Shown one piece after another: positions 8,446 to 16,784 of a stretch of DNA of 64,000 bases. Every line of letters begins with the position of its first letter. The first letter of the stretch is position 1. The stretch covers positions 310,001 to 374,000 of the forward strand of contig CAVPZG010000006.1 in assembly GCA_963710205.1 (NCBI GenBank), given 5' to 3'. The notes under the pieces are model-generated. The model did not search any database. It was not told the origin of the DNA and saw nothing but the letters and a program-made list of their open reading frames with translations. The translations under genes and the position numbers were made by a program. This DNA comes from Pacificimonas sp963710205. Lineage in GTDB: Bacteria; Pseudomonadota; Alphaproteobacteria; Sphingomonadales; Sphingomonadaceae.

Positions 8446-11193
8446 CTAGAACTTGAAGCTGGCACCTGCGAGATAGCGGCGACCGAACTGCTGGTTGTCG
8501 ATGATCTGCAGGGGCTCGCCGGGAACCTGGGTACGGAACGGCTCGTCGGTCAGATTCTGGCCCTGCAGGTACAGCGACAGGCCTTCGAGAGCACTGCCAT
8601 CCTGAAAGTCATAGCCGATCTGCGCGTCGACGATGGTTTCACCCTGGGCAAGGCGCAGCTGGCGATTGCCGCCGAAGCCGGTCAGCTCTCCCAGGAACGA
8701 CGTGCGGTGACGCACGCTGCCGCGTACGTTGAACCCGTACTTCTCGAAATAAAGCGTGCCGTTGGCGACCCATTTCGAATAGCCGGGAATCTGGAAATCG
8801 CCGCCGCCCGGAAGGTCGATATTGGATTTCGTATAGGCGACGCCGCCAGTCAGGCCAAATCCATCCAGCGCGCCGACGAAGTCACCGAAAGGCAGCGTTC
8901 CGGCGAGTTCCGCGCCATAGATTTCGCCCGAGTCGACATTGAAGGGGACGCTGAGCGTGCCGAGCGAGGGTACTGGTTCACCCACGGGATCGGGAAACAC
9001 ATCGTAATTGAACGGGATTTCGCCGTTCTGGAAAACGTAGCTTTTCAGATCCTTGTAATAGAACTGCAGCGCCAGATAGCCTGATGTGCCGAAATATTTC
9101 TCGAAGTTCAGATCGACGGCATTTGCCCGGTAGGGCCGCAGGAACGGATTGCCGCTGCTGCCGCGAATGATCGGCTCCGAACCGGACGTGTCGATGCCAT
9201 ATTCGAACGAGGAGCGCATGTCGTCCAGGCGCGCGCGCTGCAATTCGCGCGCTGCGGCGAAACGGACGACGAAATCGCCCGCCGTTCTCAGCGAGAGGTT
9301 CAGCTGCGGGAGGACATCCCAATATTCCGCGCCAAAGCTGACGTCCTGTCGTCCATCGGGCGCGAAGGCGAAGCCGCTTGACCGCTGGTCGGTCCACTGT
9401 GCCTGCACGCCGATATTGCCGGTCAGTACCGCAGAGCCGAGCTCGGCTTCCAGGTCGGCCTGTGCATAGATGGACATGATGTCTTCAGCGATCGCATAGG
9501 ATTTCGCGAACACGTCCGTCACATCGTTCGCGCGCAGTGTGTAGACACCGGCGTCGATCAGGGACAGCGGATCGTAACTGACGACAGGACCAAGGCCGAG
9601 ATAATCGAGATTGGTCGGGCGCAGCAGGAACTCGTCAGGAATTCTGTCCTGCTGGTTGCCGCTGGCAAGGATCAGAAACGCTTCATCGGGCGTCAGCGAC
9701 TTGTCGCGGTCGGTGTAATCGACACCGAATTTGAACGCGCTGATGAAGCTGTTCTCGAACTCGCGCTCGATTTCCACGCGGTACTGTTTCAGTTCGTCCT
9801 CGACGATGCGGTTGTTGAAATAGCCCGCCTGTTCGGTGTCGCCGCCCCAGCCGAGCGAGTCGGTCAGGAAGATGACGGAGGGATCGCTATAGTCGAGGCC
9901 GGGGCTGAAGCGCGTGCCGCGGCTGCCGGTCACAAAGCCGATCGTATCGACGGCGCCGTCAACCGCCGGATCATAGTTCGCGCCGCCATTTCCCTCATTC
10001 TGCGCGTTGCCATAGCCCGTGCCGGCATAGCTTTCGATGCTGATTTCCTCGCGATCCGTTTTTGAAAAGCTGAAATCGAACATGGCGTTCCAGCCATCGT
10101 CGCCCTGCCAGTCGGCGTTGAAGCCGAAGGAATAGATATCGGCCGACCGCTCGAACGCATCGTTGCGGATGACGCCCTCGACACCGTTGAACGTGCCGGA
10201 CGTCACCGTGCCATTCTCGACGACCGCGCTGCCCTCATCAAGCTGCGTCCCGAAACCGCCGCCAAAGCCAAGCGGGAGTTCGATGCCGCGCTTGATCTGG
10301 TTGTCCTCGAAATCGGAATAGAAGCCGTCACCCGTCAGGGTCAGGCCCGGCGTTGGCTCCCATTGCAGCGTACCGATCAGACCCAGGCGCTTCAGCTCGG
10401 TTGAGGTCACGAAGGACTTCGAACCGCCGATCAGACCCGCGTCGTTGAAACCGGCATAGCCCCAGGCGTTGAATTCCTGGATCTGATAGGCCTCGTCCAG
10501 ATAGGAACCGGCAAGCGAAACGCCGACCGTGTCGTCGGCGAACTGGTCGACATAGGTCGCGTTGACGCGGTAGCCGAACTCGTCGGAGCCGGAATTGAGC
10601 TTGCCGAGGTCGTTATAGCTTGCCTTCGCGCCGATGGACAAAATCCGCTCGTTCTTTTCCAGCGGACGGATCGTGCGGATGTCGACCGTGCCCGCCAGGC
10701 CCTGGCCGATGATTTCGGCGCTGGGCGATTTATAAACCAGAACCTGATTGACGACTTCCGATGGATACTGGTCATATTCGATGTTGCGGCTGTCACTGGT
10801 CGTCGTCTGCTGGCGACCGTTGAGGAGGGTCGTCGACAGATCGGGACCGAAGCCGCGAATGGAAACCACATTGGCGCGTCCGGACAGGCGCTGGGCGGTC
10901 AGGCCGGGCAGGCGCGCGATTGACTCCGCGATGCTGTCGTCGGGCAGCTTGCCGATATCCTCGGCGCTGACGGACTCGACGATGACGTCGGCATTCTTCT
11001 TTTCGCTGATGGCGCTTTCCAGCGAGGCACGGAAACCGGTGACCACGATCACGTCGGAATTGACGGCCTCGTCATCCTCGACGGGCTGGGCCTGCGCCAG
11101 CGCGGGCACTGAGATGAACAGCGTCGATGCGAGCGCCGCACGGCTGGCGCTGCGGAAAAGGCGCTCACGCGCGGATGCACTGATTGTGGTCAC
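8446..11193 (-). CDS. TonB-dependent receptor, probable maltodextrin uptake
   Basis: 915 residues. GTG 11191-11193 is preferred as the start: GGGGAGA lies 7 bases upstream and a signal peptide (MTTISASARERLF..., cleavage after ALAQA) follows. An in-frame ATG at 11208 has no ribosome binding site. A TonB-box-like segment (SDVIVVTGF) is followed by a plug domain (ESIARLPGLTAQRLSG, SIRGFGPDLSTTLLNGRQ) and a long beta-barrel ending in aromatic F-K-F. It resembles the maltose/maltodextrin receptors of caulobacters and sphingomonads. It heads the minus-strand operon and faces a LacI-type regulator, which supports a sugar ligand. The substrate is inferred from the co-operonic amylases. Confidence 0.9.
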   Translation of the reverse strand: MTTISASARERLFRSASRAALASTLFISVPALAQAQPVEDDEAVNSDVIVVTGFRASLESAISEKKNADVIVESVSAEDIGKLPDDSIAESIARLPGLTAQRLSGRANVVSIRGFGPDLSTTLLNGRQQTTTSDSRNIEYDQYPSEVVNQVLVYKSPSAEIIGQGLAGTVDIRTIRPLEKNERILSIGAKASYNDLGKLNSGSDEFGYRVNATYVDQFADDTVGVSLAGSYLDEAYQIQEFNAWGYAGFNDAGLIGGSKSFVTSTELKRLGLIGTLQWEPTPGLTLTGDGFYSDFEDNQIKRGIELPLGFGGGFGTQLDEGSAVVENGTVTSGTFNGVEGVIRNDAFERSADIYSFGFNADWQGDDGWNAMFDFSFSKTDREEISIESYAGTGYGNAQNEGNGGANYDPAVDGAVDTIGFVTGSRGTRFSPGLDYSDPSVIFLTDSLGWGGDTEQAGYFNNRIVEDELKQYRVEIEREFENSFISAFKFGVDYTDRDKSLTPDEAFLILASGNQQDRIPDEFLLRPTNLDYLGLGPVVSYDPLSLIDAGVYTLRANDVTDVFAKSYAIAEDIMSIYAQADLEAELGSAVLTGNIGVQAQWTDQRSSGFAFAPDGRQDVSFGAEYWDVLPQLNLSLRTAGDFVVRFAAARELQRARLDDMRSSFEYGIDTSGSEPIIRGSSGNPFLRPYRANAVDLNFEKYFGTSGYLALQFYYKDLKSYVFQNGEIPFNYDVFPDPVGEPVPSLGTLSVPFNVDSGEIYGAELAGTLPFGDFVGALDGFGLTGGVAYTKSNIDLPGGGDFQIPGYSKWVANGTLYFEKYGFNVRGSVRHRTSFLGELTGFGGNRQLRLAQGETIVDAQIGYDFQDGSALEGLSLYLQGQNLTDEPFRTQVPGEPLQIIDNQQFGRRYLAGASFKF

Positions 11194-11289
11194 GATATGT
11201 CTCCCCATGGCAGGCCGGTTTGCGAGGGCGCTCCCACGCCGATCCGGTCCTTTGTCATGCCGTTGTCATACGCGCTGATTCCGGTCTGC

Positions 11290-11307
11290 ATATTAGGCAT
11301 ACGTATG
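11290..11307 (-). promoter_or_regulatory. Candidate LacI operator and -10 of the maltodextrin operon
   Basis: On the minus strand a -10-like TAATAT lies at 11290-11295. Immediately upstream is the perfect palindrome CATACGTATG (11298-11307) with a central CpG, as in LacI-family operators. The palindrome occupies the promoter spacer, so binding would block RNA polymerase. It lies between the divergent TonB receptor and LacI genes. The -35 is weak, so the promoter call is less certain than the palindrome. Confidence 0.5.
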
Positions 11308-11440
11308 TGCGCGCGGTCTGACGCAGCCGATCCGCGCCATGCCCGCCACAGCGCCGCCCGCTGTTGTTTTGCCTGTTTCCTCCCCCGGCGCTAAGACATT
11401 CCCAAACCCGGCGACAGACGGGGTTCGGGAGGACAGGGAG

Positions 11441-12490
11441 TTGCCAAGAACCGCACCGGGACGTGTGACGTCCTTCGATATCGCGCAGGCTGCGGGCGTT
11501 TCGCAGCCGACCGTATCGCGGGCGCTGCGCGGGTCGAGTTCCGTCAGCGCCGCCACGCGCAAACGTATCGAGGACATCGCGCGTGACCTCAATTATACCG
11601 TCGACAAGCATGCCTCCAGCCTGCGCCTGCAGCGCGCGAACACGCTGGCGCTCCTGTTCTTCGAGGATCCAACCGAGGGCGATACCCTCATCAACCCCTT
11701 CTTCCTGTCCATGCTGGGGTCGATCACGCGCCGCGCCGCGCAAAAGGGTTTCGACCTTCTCATCTCCTTCCAGCAGCTGTCGGGGGACTGGCACACCGAT
11801 TACGAGGACAGCCGCAAGGCGGATGGGATCATCCTCCTCGGCTATGGCGACTATGCGCTCTACCGTCCGCGGCTGGAACAGTTGCAGCGGCAGGGTACGC
11901 ATTTCGTGCGCTGGGGCGCGCCCTCCAAGTCGCATGATTTCGGCGCGACCATCGGCACGGACAACCGCGCGGGCGGGCGCTTCGCCGCCGAGCACATGAT
12001 CGCGCATGGCCGCAGACGTCTCGCTTTCATTGGCGATGCCAGCGATCGCTATCCGGAATTTCGCGCGCGGCACGATGGCTATGTCGATGCCCTGAAGGCG
12101 GCGGACCTCCACATCGATTCCGCGCTTCAGGTCGATGCCATCTCGCTGGAAAGGTCGGGCGAGGACGCGGCCCGCACGCTGCTGGAACGCGGCGTTGACT
12201 TCGATGCGGTCGTCGCTGCCAGCGACCTGATCGCCATTGGCGTCATACGCGCGCTGAAGGCCGCGGGCATCGCCGTCCCAGAGGATGTCGCCATCACCGG
12301 CTATGACGACATTCCCGCCGCGGCCCAGGCCGCGCCGCCCCTTACCACCGTGCAGCAGGACGCGCGACTGGCGGGGGAGGTGCTGGTCGACAGCCTGCTG
12401 TCACGCATAGAGGAAAAGCCGGTTGAGCGGCAGTTGCTCCCGGCGCGGCTCGTGGTCCGCAGCAGCTGCGGGCAGCATACGAATACATGA
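11441..12490 (+). CDS. LacI-family regulator, probable maltose repressor
   Basis: 349 residues. TTG 11441 is chosen because GGGAGG lies 8 bases upstream and it puts the helix-turn-helix (TSFDIAQAAGVSQPTVSRAL) right at the N-terminus, as usual in the family. An ATG at 11339 would add 34 proline-rich residues and has no ribosome binding site. The periplasmic-binding-protein-like effector domain follows (NPFFLSMLGSI, IGTDNRAGG, AITGYDDIPAA). It is divergent from the maltodextrin TonB operon and 68 bases upstream of the co-directional sugar transporter. It probably senses maltose or a related sugar and acts at the palindrome at 11298-11307. Confidence 0.88.
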   Translation: MPRTAPGRVTSFDIAQAAGVSQPTVSRALRGSSSVSAATRKRIEDIARDLNYTVDKHASSLRLQRANTLALLFFEDPTEGDTLINPFFLSMLGSITRRAAQKGFDLLISFQQLSGDWHTDYEDSRKADGIILLGYGDYALYRPRLEQLQRQGTHFVRWGAPSKSHDFGATIGTDNRAGGRFAAEHMIAHGRRRLAFIGDASDRYPEFRARHDGYVDALKAADLHIDSALQVDAISLERSGEDAARTLLERGVDFDAVVAASDLIAIGVIRALKAAGIAVPEDVAITGYDDIPAAAQAAPPLTTVQQDARLAGEVLVDSLLSRIEEKPVERQLLPARLVVRSSCGQHTNT

Positions 12491-12558
12491 AACCCTGCGA
12501 TTGCGCGGCGGCGTGATGGCGGGCACTTTCCGGCATGGCCTGGGGAGGGCCGCTGTAA

Positions 12559-14070
12559 ATGGACATGACGGCAAGGCGGCATAAGCCGCTTCAGGGGCTC
12601 GGCGGCCTCATCAATATTTCCTTCGGTTTTTTCGGCATCCAGATCGGTTTCGCGCTGCAGAATGCGAACATGAGCCGGATTTTCCAGAGTCTTGGGGAAT
12701 CGCTCGACAACCTTCCCGCCTTGTGGGTCGCGGCACCGCTGACCGGCCTTCTGGTGCAGCCCATCATCGGTCATTATTCCGACCGGACGTGGAGCCGTCT
12801 TGGCCGCCGCCGTCCTTATTTCCTGGGCGGCGCCATTCTGGCGGCGCTGGCGCTGTTCGTCATGCCGGGCAGTCCCGCGCTTTGGTTCGCGGCGATGATG
12901 CTGTGGATTCTCGATGCCTCGCTCAATGTGTCGATGGAGCCTTTCCGCGCATTTGTGGGCGATATGCTGCGAAAGGACCAGCACACGGCGGGCTATTCCA
13001 TCCAGACCGCCTTCATTGGCGCGGGCGCGGTCGTGGGGTCCGTCTTTCCCTGGCTGCTCGATGCCGCCGGCGTTTCCAACGTCGCGTCGGCGGGCGGCGT
13101 GCCGGACACGGTCCGCTACAGCTTCTGGTTCGGCGGGGCGGCGTTGTTTCTCGCGGTGGTGTGGACCGTGCTGACGACAAGGGAATATAGCCCGGAAGAG
13201 ATGGCGGCCTTCGAAACGGAGGCGGAGGATGGTGCGGATCAGCCCATTCGGGCGCTGGCCGCAAAATCGCCGACAGGCGCGCTCCTGTGGATTATCGGCG
13301 GCGCCGCAATCGCAGCCGCCGTGCCGCTGCTGACGCTGGAAAAGGAAATCTACCTGCTCGGGGGACTGCTCGCCGCCTATGGGATCGCCAGCATGGTTGC
13401 CATTTCGATGGCACGGCAGGGCCGGTCCAACAACCTTCTCGGCCATATCGTCGGCGACTTTTCCGGAATGCCTGACATCATGAAGCGGCTGGCGCTGGCG
13501 CAGTTTTTCAGCTGGTCAGCGCTCTTCATCATGTGGATCTATACGACACCCGTCGTCGCGCAATATGCCTATGGCACGACGGACACGGCGAGCGCGGCCT
13601 ATAACGAGGCGGGCAATTGGGTCGGCATTCTCTTCGCGGTCTATAACGGCATCGCCGCCATCGCCGCGCTCCTGGTCCTGCCGCGCCTGGCGGCGCGCAT
13701 TGGCAAGGTCAGGACGCATATCCTCTGCCTGCTGGCGGGCGCGGCCGGCTTTGCGGCCTTTCTCTTCATTCGTGATCCCGACTGGCTGATCGCGGCAGAA
13801 ATCGGCATCGGCATCGCCTGGGCGTCGATCCTTGCCATGCCCTATGCGATCCTTGCCTCCAGCCTCCCGCAGAAAAAGCTTGGTATCTACATGGGTCTGT
13901 TCAACGTCTTCATCGTGCTGCCGCAGCTGATCGTGGCGACGGTCATGGGAACGGTGCTGAAGGCGCTGTTCCCGGCGGAGCCCATCTGGACGATGGCATT
14001 CGCCGCCGTCGTCATGGCGCTGGCTGCCCTTGCCATGCTCCGCGTGCCCGAAACGGGCAAGGCCGTTTAA
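12559..14070 (+). CDS. MFS sugar transporter (GPH/SLC45-like), probable maltose symporter
   Basis: 503 residues with about 12 hydrophobic segments. The N-terminal signature GFFGIQIGFALQNANMSRIF and the loop GHYSDRTWSRLGRRRPYF are typical of the SLC45-like sucrose/maltose:H+ symporters of alphaproteobacteria and Xanthomonas. It lies just downstream of the LacI regulator and opposite the TonB-amylase operon, so it most likely carries maltose or small maltodextrins across the inner membrane to the cytosolic GH13 glucosidase. It is related to the transporter at 15266-16600. The substrate is inferred from context. Confidence 0.88.
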   Translation: MDMTARRHKPLQGLGGLINISFGFFGIQIGFALQNANMSRIFQSLGESLDNLPALWVAAPLTGLLVQPIIGHYSDRTWSRLGRRRPYFLGGAILAALALFVMPGSPALWFAAMMLWILDASLNVSMEPFRAFVGDMLRKDQHTAGYSIQTAFIGAGAVVGSVFPWLLDAAGVSNVASAGGVPDTVRYSFWFGGAALFLAVVWTVLTTREYSPEEMAAFETEAEDGADQPIRALAAKSPTGALLWIIGGAAIAAAVPLLTLEKEIYLLGGLLAAYGIASMVAISMARQGRSNNLLGHIVGDFSGMPDIMKRLALAQFFSWSALFIMWIYTTPVVAQYAYGTTDTASAAYNEAGNWVGILFAVYNGIAAIAALLVLPRLAARIGKVRTHILCLLAGAAGFAAFLFIRDPDWLIAAEIGIGIAWASILAMPYAILASSLPQKKLGIYMGLFNVFIVLPQLIVATVMGTVLKALFPAEPIWTMAFAAVVMALAALAMLRVPETGKAV

Positions 14071-14257
14071 AGACGATCTCTCTTTGAGCTTGGCGTCGCG
14101 CCCGTTCTTCGCTTGAGGACGGAAACGGGCCCGTCCGCATGGCAACGAACACCCACATCCCCGACACTGGCATTCTCATTTGCGGCCGTCCGGTGCATAA
14201 GCCTGCATGGTTGGCAGCGGCAAGGCTGGCAAAGTTGAAGCGCGCGGAGATCTGAGT

Positions 14258-15259
14258 GTGAAAAATGTCCAGGGCCTGGACCGCATCGCCGCGGCCGCCG
14301 GTGTTTCCATATCGACGGTCTCGCGGGCGCTCGCGGGCAGCAGCGTGGTCAATGCCAAAACCAGGGCCAGGATAGAGGCGCTCGCAAAGGAACTCGGCTA
14401 TCGGCCCAATCGCGCCGCGCAAAGCCTGCGCCTTGGACGGACGCAGACAATCGGCGTGGTTCTGCCGCTGGGGCATGAAACGACGCAGCATCTCTCCGAT
14501 CCGTTCTTCATGACGCTGCTCGGCTATCTGGGCGATGAACTCAGCGAGCGGGGCTATGATCTGCTGCTGTCAAAGGTGGTGCCCCGGGACGACGCCTGGC
14601 TGGACAGGCTGACGCGCTCCGGACGTGTCGACGGCGTGATCGTGATCGGACAATCCGATCAGGCGGACGTGCTCAACCGCGCGGGGGAGGCGTTTGCGCC
14701 GCTGGTGGTGTGGGGCGCGCTGCTGCCGGGACAGTCCTATTCTTCAGTGGGCACCGACAATGTGCGCGGCGGCCAGCTCGCGACCGAACATCTGATTGCG
14801 ACCGGCCGCAGGAAGCTCCTGTTTCTGGGTGATCCTTCAGCGCCTGAAATCCGGCAGCGGCATGAGGGGTTTCTGCATGCATCCGAAGCCGCGCAGACGA
14901 TCGAACGATATGACTCGCTTCCCGTACATCTGGTGTCGGACGCGGCCTATGATGATATCTCCCGGCTTATCGACTCAAGGACAGCGCCGGACGGGATTGT
15001 CGCCGCTTCCGATGTCATCGCGATGAACGCGATCCGCGTGCTTACGGATCGCGGCCTGTCGATTCCGTCCGACGTCGCCATCATCGGTTATGATGACATC
15101 TCTCTGGCCAGCCACACGGCCCCGCCGCTGACGACGATCCGGCAGGATTTGCGCAAGGGGGCATCCTGCCTGGTCGATATCCTCTTTCGCAGGCTTGGCG
15201 GCGAGAAAACGGAGACGGTGGTTCTGCCGCCCGAGCTCATCGTGCGCGGATCGGCCTAG
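14258..15259 (+). CDS. LacI-family regulator, probable sucrose repressor
   Basis: 333 residues from GTG 14258, preferred because GGAG lies 8 bases upstream and MKNVQGLDRIAAAAGVSISTVSRAL places the DNA-binding helices at the start. An ATG at 14207 would add 17 residues without a ribosome binding site. The effector-binding half contains DPFFMTLLGYL, SSVGTDNVRGG and AIIGYDDISLASH, standard for the LacI/GalR family. It ends 6 bases from the convergent transporter gene of the sucrose locus. Its likely targets are the paired TTTGCA/TGCAAA-type operators at 16703-16739. By position it corresponds to SuxR of Xanthomonas; sugar specificity is inferred. Confidence 0.87.
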   Translation: MKNVQGLDRIAAAAGVSISTVSRALAGSSVVNAKTRARIEALAKELGYRPNRAAQSLRLGRTQTIGVVLPLGHETTQHLSDPFFMTLLGYLGDELSERGYDLLLSKVVPRDDAWLDRLTRSGRVDGVIVIGQSDQADVLNRAGEAFAPLVVWGALLPGQSYSSVGTDNVRGGQLATEHLIATGRRKLLFLGDPSAPEIRQRHEGFLHASEAAQTIERYDSLPVHLVSDAAYDDISRLIDSRTAPDGIVAASDVIAMNAIRVLTDRGLSIPSDVAIIGYDDISLASHTAPPLTTIRQDLRKGASCLVDILFRRLGGEKTETVVLPPELIVRGSA

Positions 15260-15265
15260 CTTGGC

Positions 15266-16600
15266 CTAGCCTGGCCTTGCCGCCTTCGCCGCATTGTCCG
15301 CCGGCCTGCCCGCCGCGACGAACATGGTCGCCACTGCGCCGATCAGCATCAGCCCGCCCGCCAGCATCAGGGCGTTGCGCGGGTCACCGCCAAGGAGCGG
15401 CTGATAGATCAATGGCATGGTCAGCGTCTCGATCAGCATGGGAATGACAATGAACATGTTGAAGATGCCCATGTAGACGCCGTAGCGTTCGGGCGGGATC
15501 GCCCCTGCCAGCATGATATAGGTATTGCCCATCATGCCGGCCCAGCCAAGGCCGATGCCGATCATGCAGAACAGGAGGCCGGTTATGCTACCCATGCCGG
15601 GGATCAGCAGCATGGCGATGCCGGAACATGTCAGGCATATGGCATGGGCGGACCTCGCCCCCAGCTTGCGCACGACGGGGATCAGGAGGATGGCGGAAAC
15701 AAACGCGATGGCATTATAGGCCGCGCCGATCTGCTGGGCGGTCAGGGCGGCGTCCCTGAATCCCTGCGAACTCGTATCCGACGTGCCGTAAAGGGACCGC
15801 GACAGGGCGAAGGCGATGAACTGCCAGTAGACGAACATCGCATACCATTGGCAAAGCATGGCAAGGGCGAGCTGGCGCATGGCAAGCGGCATTTCCCGGA
15901 TCGCGAGCGCCAGATCGGCGAGCGTGCCCTTCACGGTCAGCGGCGTCCGCTTCATGCGCTCGCTCTCCTCTTCCGACAGGGGCAGTTCGGGCACGCGAAC
16001 CACCGACCACAGGATGGTCGAGATCGACAGCACCGCACCGATAATGAACGCGATGCGCACGACGACGGGAATGCCGTTCGCATCCAGCACATTCCGGTCG
16101 ATGATCGCCGTCAGCAGCGAGGGGGCGAGATAGCTGAGTGTCTGCGCCAGGCCCGTGAACGCGCTTTGCGTCAGAAAGCCCGCCGATTGCTGTTCGGGCC
16201 GCAGCCGATCGGCGACATAGGCGCGGTAGGGTTCCATCGTGATGTTGTTGCCGGCGTCGAGAATCCACAGGATCGACGCGGCCACCCACAGGGTGGGCGA
16301 ATAGGGCATGGCGAACAGGCTCAGCGAGCAGATGATCGCACCGATCAGGAAATAGGGCGTTCGCCGGCCCAGTCTGGTGCTGGTGCGATCGCTCATGGCG
16401 CCGATCAGCGGCTGGATGATCAGTCCGGTCATTGGCCCCGCCAGCCAGAGCAGCGGCATCGTCGCCTCGTCGGCACCCAGGAAACCGTAGATCGGGCCCA
16501 TATTGGCCTGCTGCAGGCCGAAACTGAATTGCAGGCCAAAGAAGCCGACGTTCATTTCAATGATGCGCGCAAGGGAAAGGCGCGGCTTCATGCTGGTCAT
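15266..16600 (-). CDS. MFS sugar transporter (GPH/SLC45-like), probable sucrose symporter
   Basis: 444 residues, 12 predicted membrane helices. NVGFFGLQFSFGLQQANMGP near the N-terminus and AMSDRTSTRLGRRTPYFL after helix 2 mark the SLC45-like sugar:H+ symporters, the same family as SuxC of Xanthomonas. It is divergent from the TonB receptor at 16785, with two LacI-type operators between them, and convergent with the LacI gene. With GH68 and fructokinase genes in the same locus it most likely imports sucrose across the inner membrane. A GGGGAGGA-like ribosome binding site precedes ATG 16598-16600. Confidence 0.88.
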   Translation of the reverse strand: MTSMKPRLSLARIIEMNVGFFGLQFSFGLQQANMGPIYGFLGADEATMPLLWLAGPMTGLIIQPLIGAMSDRTSTRLGRRTPYFLIGAIICSLSLFAMPYSPTLWVAASILWILDAGNNITMEPYRAYVADRLRPEQQSAGFLTQSAFTGLAQTLSYLAPSLLTAIIDRNVLDANGIPVVVRIAFIIGAVLSISTILWSVVRVPELPLSEEESERMKRTPLTVKGTLADLALAIREMPLAMRQLALAMLCQWYAMFVYWQFIAFALSRSLYGTSDTSSQGFRDAALTAQQIGAAYNAIAFVSAILLIPVVRKLGARSAHAICLTCSGIAMLLIPGMGSITGLLFCMIGIGLGWAGMMGNTYIMLAGAIPPERYGVYMGIFNMFIVIPMLIETLTMPLIYQPLLGGDPRNALMLAGGLMLIGAVATMFVAAGRPADNAAKAARPG

Positions 16601-16702
16601 ATCTGTCCTCCCCGGAGTGAGCCTGAAGCCCGGTCGTCCTGCCCACGCGGTCGTTGCGACCTGTCATTTGGCGCGTACCTTATGCGGGACCGGAACGCGG
16701 AA

Positions 16703-16739
16703 TGCAATCGTTTGCAAATATTACTTGCAAACGATTGCA
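16703..16739. promoter_or_regulatory. Two LacI-type operators in the sucrose divergent promoter
   Basis: TGCAATCGTTTGCA (16703-16716) and TGCAAACGATTGCA (16726-16739) are each near-palindromes with a central CG, and each is the exact reverse complement of the other. Their centres are 23 bp apart, about two helical turns. They lie between the divergent transporter (16600) and TonB receptor (16785) and probably bind the LacI regulator at 14258-15259, controlling both directions. Confidence 0.75.
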
Positions 16740-16784
16740 GGCGAACATATGCCCTGCGGTAACAACAATCCGGGGAGGATTATC

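Noticed and set aside
11255..12112. A 285-codon antisense frame over the maltose LacI gene
   Set aside because: The plus strand encodes an unmistakable LacI protein with helix-turn-helix and effector domain.
14090..14150. A hairpin (GCCCGTT / AACGGGC) after the maltose transporter as a terminator
   Set aside because: The loop is long, alternative pairings compete and no T-run follows, so I could not support a terminator.
16503..16784. Extending the sucrose TonB receptor upstream by 94 codons
   Set aside because: That stretch contains the divergent transporter start and two LacI operators, and the signal peptide follows ATG 16785 with a strong ribosome binding site.
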